Virus record (IMG/VR): IMGVR_UViG_3300025669_000009
Location: 1-43,985 of that record
Source of the DNA: a virus
Direction: 5' to 3' (one strand)
Length of the DNA stretch: 43,985 bases
Below are positions 39,980 to 43,985 of this stretch, in pieces. The position numbers were made by a program, and so were the translations under genes. The notes under the pieces were generated by a model. That model was given only the letters and a program-made list of their open reading frames with translations, made no database searches and was not told the origin of the DNA. How positions within the stretch are numbered: position 1 is the stretch's first letter; each line of letters begins with the position of its first letter.

Positions 39980-40543
39980 ATGGCTGACAATGACTTTATG
40001 AATAACTCGGGATTAGAGGGTATGTTATTACCTACTGCTCAACCTGCTCCTTCTCCTATACAAGACTTTGTACCTGAAGAATATAGGAATATACTTATAG
40101 ATGCAGCTAATAAGCATGGTATATCCCCTAGAGCTTTAGGGGCTATGGCTAAGCAAGAGAGTAGCTTTAATCCTGATGCTGTAGGTGCTGATACTAAGTG
40201 GGGTACAGCTAAGGGTATGTTTCAGTATTTAGATTCTACAGCTAGGGGTATGAATATAGATCCCTTTGATCCTGTACAGGCTGCTGATGCTGCTGCTAAG
40301 CAGTTAGCTGATAACACTAAGAAGTATGGTAATATACAGGATGCCTTTAGAGCACATCATGCTGGGCCTAATAAGAAGGGGTGGGGGCCTAAGACTAATC
40401 GATATAGTGAGATATTAACTAAGTTACTTGGTGGTGATGGTGCTATGCCTACTGGTGGTGATGCTGGGCTTATAGAAGGAGTAGATAAGGAAGTAGCAGC
40501 TGATCCTAGGTTAATGGCTTTGTTATTTGCGGAGGCGTTATAA
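39980..40543 (+). CDS. Lytic transglycosylase (SLT-like)
   Basis: A 187-residue peptidoglycan-cutting enzyme. The goose-lysozyme-like core starts at PEEYRNILIDAANKHGISPR, with catalytic E60 in AKQESSFNPDA, followed by GMFQYLDSTARGM and FRAHHAGPNKKGW, the SLT motifs. The frame is open to 39872, but that extension is repeat R4, and the ATG at 39980 has CGGAG upstream. It lacks a signal peptide and lies after the ejection proteins, so it is probably virion-associated and acts at entry rather than lysis. Confidence 0.88.
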   Translation: MADNDFMNNSGLEGMLLPTAQPAPSPIQDFVPEEYRNILIDAANKHGISPRALGAMAKQESSFNPDAVGADTKWGTAKGMFQYLDSTARGMNIDPFDPVQAADAAAKQLADNTKKYGNIQDAFRAHHAGPNKKGWGPKTNRYSEILTKLLGGDGAMPTGGDAGLIEGVDKEVAADPRLMALLFAEAL

Positions 40544-40593
40544 TGGAAGTTATAGGAATTATAGCTATATTGACACTATTAGTATTTATGTAA
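40543..40593 (+). CDS. Possible membrane micropeptide, 16 residues
   Basis: MEVIGIIAILTLLVFM, a single hydrophobic helix, with GCGGAGGCGTTATA upstream and its ATG overlapping the SLT stop (TAATG). It ends ten bases before the holin candidate. The ribosome site is good, but the size leaves doubt. Confidence 0.45.
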   Translation: MEVIGIIAILTLLVFM

Positions 40594-40602
40594 AGGATTA
40601 TA

Positions 40603-40815
40603 ATGGCCCCTGAAAGAATTACATTTGAGACTATTATGGCAGCTGTAGGTTGTATTACTACAGTATTGTTAGCTTTGAAGGGTATGATAAGAGTATGTGT
40701 AGAATCTATAGAACTTATACCTAGAGCTATTAAGGGGTGGAAAGACTCTGCTATAGCTTGGCGTAACAGGCGTATAAAGAAAGTAGGTAACAATGAAGAA
40801 GAGAAGCGTAAGTGA
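40603..40815 (+). CDS. Holin candidate
   Basis: A 70-residue protein with one membrane helix (TIMAAVGCITTVLLALKGMI) and a strongly basic cytoplasmic tail (RNRRIKKVGNNEEEKRK). Size and layout match the T7 gp17.5 type of holin, and it overlaps the amidase start by 23 bases. It would make the inner-membrane lesion that releases the amidase. AAAGGATTATA precedes the ATG. Confidence 0.75.
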   Translation: MAPERITFETIMAAVGCITTVLLALKGMIRVCVESIELIPRAIKGWKDSAIAWRNRRIKKVGNNEEEKRK

Positions 40816-41248
40816 TAAGAGGAGTATTAATGAGATAATCATTCATTGTAGTGCTAGTAGACATGGCATCACCATTAAGGATATTGACAGATGGCATAAG
40901 GCTAGAGGCTGGGATGGGTGTGGTTATAATATAGTTATAGAATCAGATGGAAGGGTAGGTTGGGGTAGAGATATTAATACTGTAGGTGCTCATTGTAAAG
41001 GACATAACTCACACTCTATAGGTATATGTATGATAGGTGGTGATGATGGTAATAAGATGTATAAGTTTAATAGTGAGCAGCTTAAGGAGCTTAAGATAGT
41101 TATAGAAGGTATATTCATGACTTATGGTGTTATGCCTGTAGTAGGTCATAGAGAGTATAATAAGCATAAGACCTGTCCATGCTTCAACGTGGAAGAGTGG
41201 ATGGAGGATGGAATGCCTGATAAGATATATAAGTATATGGATAAGTAG
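40793..41248 (+). CDS. N-acetylmuramoyl-L-alanine amidase, T7 lysozyme type
   Basis: Endolysin of 151 residues, the size of T7 lysozyme. Zinc ligands H18 (EIIIHCSAS), H119 (VVGHREYN) and C128 (KTCPCF) and catalytic Y45 (GYNIVIE) are in the expected places, with K126 matching T7 Lys128. GAHCKGHNSHSIGI is the usual central motif. It has no signal peptide, so it needs the holin. T7 lysozyme also inhibits T7 RNA polymerase, but no such polymerase is encoded here. Last gene of the rightward operon. Confidence 0.95.
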   Translation: MKKRSVSDKRSINEIIIHCSASRHGITIKDIDRWHKARGWDGCGYNIVIESDGRVGWGRDINTVGAHCKGHNSHSIGICMIGGDDGNKMYKFNSEQLKELKIVIEGIFMTYGVMPVVGHREYNKHKTCPCFNVEEWMEDGMPDKIYKYMDK

Positions 41249-41257
41249 ATACAAATA

Positions 41258-41280
41258 AGCCCCCGTAACTGGGGGCTTTT
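41258..41280. terminator. Bidirectional hairpin terminator
   Basis: AGCCCCC-GTAACT-GGGGGCT, a 7-base GC-rich stem, followed by TTT on the right and preceded by an A-rich stretch on the left. It lies between the converging amidase (stop 41248) and protease (stop 41282) genes, so it can end transcription from both sides. Confidence 0.92.
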
Positions 41281-41281
41281 G

Positions 41282-42226
41282 CTATTCATCTCCTATAGGG
41301 GAGGGGGCTAGAGGGAAGTAGGGAGTACCTAGTTGTTGGTTAGTGTCTGTAGTACTGCGTATAAGTATCCTTCTTCCTGTTACTGGGGTGGTGGGTAGGT
41401 TATCGGGGAACCCTGCCTCTGACAAGAATGTCATAACAGACTCCCAAGGGATGTTATATCCTATATTATGCATACCTCTTATACCTGCAAAGATAACACC
41501 TGATAGCTCACCTTGCATATTAAAGACAGGTGAACCACTATTACCTGGATAGGTATGTGAAGCTAACTGCTCTGCCCATGAGCCTAATACCATCTGGTTC
41601 TCTTTAGATACAAAGCCTATATCAGTAAACCACTCTAGACACCATGGACAGCCTACTACAGCTGTGGTGTCATGTAGGGATAGGGGCTTATCGGACAGTG
41701 GTGATACCCTCAGTGGACGTTCTGCTCTTATAAGGGCTAGGTCTGCTTGTGTTGATACAAACACTGTGGAGCCTTTGATAAGGCCCATGTGCTGTGGTGA
41801 TTCTATCATCTGACCACACATAAGGCTTGCTCCTCCTATGTGCTTATTGGTTAGTATATATGAATGAGTATCTGTAGAGTATATAACTGTACCTGTACCA
41901 CATGATGTGCCAGCTTCATCACATGACTTATTACCCAATCCTCTATCATGTACAAAGTTAATCCTTACTACACTATCATACATCCTATTGAATATCCTCT
42001 CAGGTATATCTCCTATATACTCTGCTCTGCCTGTAAAGGGTTCTATATCCTTCTCATTCTCATGTACTATAATACTATCTTGTAGACTATCATACAGAGC
42101 TATAACACCACCCATAGCCTTCTTAGCTTGTCTTATAGTAACATCCTTACCTACTGTTACATCCATAGCTGTTACTCCTACTAACATACCTATCGCTGCT
42201 GCTGTAAACTTAGATATCTTATTCAT
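41282..42226 (-). CDS. Membrane-anchored or secreted trypsin-like serine protease
   Basis: A 314-residue protein. A short basic start and hydrophobic helix (KFTAAAIGMLVGVTAM) give a signal anchor. The chymotrypsin-fold triad is visible: H129 in ILTNKHI, D162 in TQADLALIR and S230 in PGNSGSPVF. Two Cys pairs (SCDEAGTSC; GCPWC) could form disulfides in the periplasm. The start at 42226 has AAGGAGGTACG; the frame opens at 42244. It overlaps the outer spanin gene by ATGA. Such proteases are unusual in phage lysis operons; the target is unknown. Confidence 0.88.
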   Translation of the reverse strand: MNKISKFTAAAIGMLVGVTAMDVTVGKDVTIRQAKKAMGGVIALYDSLQDSIIVHENEKDIEPFTGRAEYIGDIPERIFNRMYDSVVRINFVHDRGLGNKSCDEAGTSCGTGTVIYSTDTHSYILTNKHIGGASLMCGQMIESPQHMGLIKGSTVFVSTQADLALIRAERPLRVSPLSDKPLSLHDTTAVVGCPWCLEWFTDIGFVSKENQMVLGSWAEQLASHTYPGNSGSPVFNMQGELSGVIFAGIRGMHNIGYNIPWESVMTFLSEAGFPDNLPTTPVTGRRILIRSTTDTNQQLGTPYFPLAPSPIGDE

Positions 42227-42468
42227 CGTACCTCCTTCACGCATGGCAGGGCATACATCTTATCAATAAGCTCCTGCAAGTCCTTACTGTTAAGAGCAGC
42301 ATCCCTCAGCATATCGTCACATATACAACCATTCTCATTTATCTTTATTGGTCGCATTAGTGGGTATCTCACCCCTATAGTGACTGCTGACCTGGCCTGA
42401 GAGCATCCTAGCTGCATTAACGGGCATAGACTTATAAGTATTAGTAATCCTATCCATCTCACACGCAT
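42223..42468 (-). CDS. Outer-membrane spanin lipoprotein, Rz1-like
   Basis: An 81-residue protein with a signal peptide (RVRWIGLLILISLCPLM) and a lipobox-like QLGC, cysteine at 22. Its first half is encoded in another frame inside the inner spanin gene (42335-42468), the layout of Rz/Rz1. The mature chain has further cysteines (CICDD; LPCVKEVR) as in disulfide-linked spanins. The lipobox has Gln at -3, weaker than normal. GGAGGTGGTATCAT precedes the ATG. Confidence 0.78.
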   Translation of the reverse strand: MRVRWIGLLILISLCPLMQLGCSQARSAVTIGVRYPLMRPIKINENGCICDDMLRDAALNSKDLQELIDKMYALPCVKEVR

Positions 42469-42625
42469 ATGATACCACCTCCTTTAAGGCTTTCCTTTGG
42501 TACTTATGTTGCATATCTGTTCTACCTTTAAAGTATGCTCCTATAGCTATACATATAATAACTGTACCTATTATAGTATACTTGTTTATAACTAATGACT
42601 TTAACATTGATGCTGCGAATATCAT
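42335..42625 (-). CDS. Inner-membrane spanin, Rz-like
   Basis: A 96-residue protein with an N-terminal membrane helix (NKYTIIGTVIICIAIGAYF) and a charged periplasmic helix (TDMQHKYQRKALKEVVSYAC). It is short for an Rz protein (usually 110-150). Overlap with the lipoprotein gene supports the role: together they fuse inner and outer membranes at the end of lysis. GGAGGAGGG precedes the ATG, which overlaps the previous stop. Confidence 0.75.
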   Translation of the reverse strand: MIFAASMLKSLVINKYTIIGTVIICIAIGAYFKGRTDMQHKYQRKALKEVVSYACEMDRITNTYKSMPVNAARMLSGQVSSHYRGEIPTNATNKDK

Positions 42626-42858
42626 CCCTCCTCCTTTCCTACGTTATACTCCCCAACGGAGTAAGATTCTAATAAGGTATATAAAGGTCCTTCTAGTGTA
42701 TCACATATAACATATCCCTTCTCTGCTCTAAGCTCTATCTGTTGATCCCCTGTTATAGTCCATATCCAATCCATTGTAGTAGCTATTACCCACTTACCAT
42801 CTGATAGGTGGGTATATAATAACTCATCTCTTGTAGCTGTAGGACACAGTACCTTCAT
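42622..42858 (-). CDS. Hypothetical protein
   Basis: A 78-residue beta-rich protein (GKWVIATTMDWIWTITGDQQ; KGYVICDTLEGPLYTLLESY) without membrane segments. GGAGTATGAT lies before the ATG at 42858. It is sandwiched between a membrane protein and the spanins, so lysis-related by position only. No family recognised. Confidence 0.72.
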   Translation of the reverse strand: MKVLCPTATRDELLYTHLSDGKWVIATTMDWIWTITGDQQIELRAEKGYVICDTLEGPLYTLLESYSVGEYNVGKEEG

Positions 42859-42859
42859 A

Positions 42860-43012
42860 TCATACTCCTTCCACTATACTATTAACTACTATACTATAAA
42901 TAGTATTAACTATATAAATAACTCCTAACATACACAAGGTAACTACAGCAGCCCACACCATATTACATATACAATACTTCTTATTTAACTTGTTATAATA
43001 TCTGGCTGTCAT
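42860..43012 (-). CDS. Small membrane protein, 50 residues
   Basis: The ATG at 43012 follows AGGAGAAACA. A short basic start (MTARYYNKLNKKYCICN) leads into a hydrophobic helix (MVWAAVVTLCMLGVIYIVNT). Placed next to the spanins it could be an antiholin or second holin, but nothing in the sequence proves this. Confidence 0.68.
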   Translation of the reverse strand: MTARYYNKLNKKYCICNMVWAAVVTLCMLGVIYIVNTIYSIVVNSIVEGV

Positions 43013-43056
43013 TGTTTCTCCTAAAGGGTATTAGCACCCACTGTAATGCCACCAAC

Positions 43057-43178
43057 TCACTGTAGGGCCTTGTGAGAGCATCTCCAATAACGACCCCTAA
43101 TGATATCAAGTACTTACAGCTCTCCATAATTACCCCTACCCTTACCCCTACTAAAGGGGTGATCGTCCAGTGACGGGC
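43057..43178. repeat. Interspersed intergenic element, copies R5a and R5b
   Basis: In the gap 43013-43241. R5a is TGTAGGGCCTTGTGAGAGC (43061-43079), matching the R4 core with one inserted T. TACCCTTACCCCT (43137-43149) is exact in R1 and R2. R5b is CGTCCAGTGACGGGC (43164-43178), matching R2 on the other strand. The block order is reversed relative to R2 and R4. No gene or promoter was seen in the gap. Confidence 0.65.
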
Positions 43179-43241
43179 ATCCTGTGGACACTGAGGGGTA
43201 TGTCTGATAGGGCATTGTATAGTATATTCTACTGTATATCC

Positions 43242-43667
43242 TCATATAATACCACACCTTCCTAAACCTATTGAGTACATTAAAGTTGATTGAGTCATTG
43301 CTGTCTGCATCATACTAGCTTGCATCATATACATCGGTGTATAGAGAGGAGTCATACTGGGGAACCTAAAGGGGTTATTATCCCTTGGGGGTGGGGGCGG
43401 TCTATTCTGCCACCACTTATACGCCTTATAAGCTCCTGCTGCTACTCCTGCTATTAACTGCCCTAGTAGGATATAGTCTCTCCATCCTATATTATCCTCT
43501 ATCTCTACTGATACCTCTATCTCTTCATCCTTCTTGATAGGCTGCTTAGGTCTTATCCTAACCCTCGCTACCTTAATCTTCTTCTTATTCCTGTTCCCCC
43601 GAACTGGTATCTTCTTACCTTTAGTCCGAGTCCCAACCTTTATAGGCTTTCTCTTGGTCTTCGGCAT
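43242..43667 (-). CDS. Basic, membrane-spanning, Met-rich protein
   Basis: A 141-residue protein of three parts: a very basic N-terminus (MPKTKRKPIKVGTRTKGKKI, then RGNRNKKKIKVARVRIRPK), one membrane helix (YILLGQLIAGVAAGAYKAYK), and a Pro-rich RPPPPPR hinge leading to a Met/Gln/Thr tail (MYMMQASMMQTAMTQSTLMY). It overlaps the gene upstream by 47 bases. No family recognised. The basic part could bind nucleic acid at the membrane; this is speculation. Confidence 0.7.
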   Translation of the reverse strand: MPKTKRKPIKVGTRTKGKKIPVRGNRNKKKIKVARVRIRPKQPIKKDEEIEVSVEIEDNIGWRDYILLGQLIAGVAAGAYKAYKWWQNRPPPPPRDNNPFRFPSMTPLYTPMYMMQASMMQTAMTQSTLMYSIGLGRCGII

Positions 43668-43848
43668 ACATATCCTTTACTATACGTTCTATGTCATCCT
43701 TACGTTCATTAGCAATAGTATAAGCTCTATCATTATCTCTTCTATATTCCCACCCACCTGTCTGAGGATAATACCAGAACAGTATACCATCATACCATGT
43801 GGGTACTTCTACTCCTACCTTCTTCTCAGTAGTTCCTTCTTTAGTCAT
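43621..43848 (-). CDS. Hypothetical protein
   Basis: A 75-residue protein with Trp/Tyr-rich beta part (EVPTWYDGILFWYYPQTGGW) and a charged helix (IANERKDDIERIVKDMYAED). Its ATG directly follows the TAG of the gene that crosses the contig join. No family recognised. Confidence 0.7.
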   Translation of the reverse strand: MTKEGTTEKKVGVEVPTWYDGILFWYYPQTGGWEYRRDNDRAYTIANERKDDIERIVKDMYAEDQEKAYKGWDSD

Positions 43849-43985
43849 CTATATACCTCTACTCTTTAAAGCTTCGGATATTTCATCATCATCAACCGGA
43901 AGTCTACTTCTGATATCATCACCCATCCTCTTAAACTCCTCACGTATGAAGGCTTTAACCTTATCTACACGATACCCCTCAACGA
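43849..43985 (-). CDS. C-terminal part of the gene broken by the window edge
   Basis: The end of the 200-residue hypothetical protein whose start is at 593. Bases 43849-43858 supply its last codons and the TAG; 43859-43985 repeat bases 1-127. Confidence 0.85.
   Translation of the reverse strand, partial: VEGYRVDKVKAFIREEFKRMGDDIRSRLPVDDDEISEALKSRGI
43859..43985. repeat. Right copy of the 127-base terminal overlap
   Basis: Identical to bases 1-127. See the left copy for interpretation. Confidence 0.93.

Noticed and set aside
40793-41248. Amidase as regulator of a phage RNA polymerase, as in T7
   Set aside because: No single-subunit RNA polymerase gene was found in the closed genome.

Overview
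The window is one complete, circularly closed genome of a lytic, tailed double-stranded DNA phage, most likely with podovirus-type virions. Bases 1-127 are repeated exactly at 43859-43985, so the circle is about 43,858 bp. The phage assignment rests on large terminase, portal, scaffold-like and capsid-position genes, a run of internal-virion-like proteins and a lysis set. No tape measure, tail sheath, integrase or repressor was recognised. A Gram-negative host is suggested by an overlapping Rz/Rz1-like spanin pair and by perfect sigma70-type promoters. No tRNA, rRNA or CRISPR array was seen.

Left arm (593 to about 16.6 kb, all leftward): DNA metabolism plus a crowd of very small genes. It holds family A DNA polymerase, RecA, RuvC-type resolvase, a PD-(D/E)XK exonuclease, an SSB-like protein, an HNH endonuclease, a GroES-like co-chaperonin, a calcineurin-like phosphoesterase, two HAD phosphatases (one like the 3'-phosphatase of polynucleotide kinase), a YopX-like protein and a divergent sigma-factor-like protein. 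Around these are about thirty small proteins, many with CxxC zinc knuckles or a single membrane segment. No helicase or primase was recognised. Three leftward promoters (8.2, 12.05 and 13.8 kb) combine a consensus or near-consensus -35, a 17-base spacer and an extended -10.

Switch region (about 16.76-17.5 kb): non-coding, with GTCAA/TTGAC repeats, direct repeats and the single recognised rightward promoter. The right arm (17.5-41.25 kb) then reads in head and tail order: TerL, interrupted inside its Walker A motif by a homing-endonuclease intein with class 3 hallmarks; portal; zinc-ribbon protein; scaffold; capsid; decoration and fibre-like proteins including a beta-helix protein; adaptor and beta-propeller tail proteins; GNAT protein; four internal-virion candidates; transglycosylase; holin; T7-type amidase. 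It ends at a hairpin terminator shared with the converging leftward operon (41.28-43.85 kb and across the join), which carries the spanins, a trypsin-like protease and small proteins.

The main undescribed feature is a family of related non-coding elements in six of the longer intergenic gaps (10.7, 14.6, 17.2, 32.7, 39.9 and 43.1 kb). They share exact 12-13-mers and a conserved core, in both orientations relative to transcription, in a genome otherwise packed with overlapping genes.
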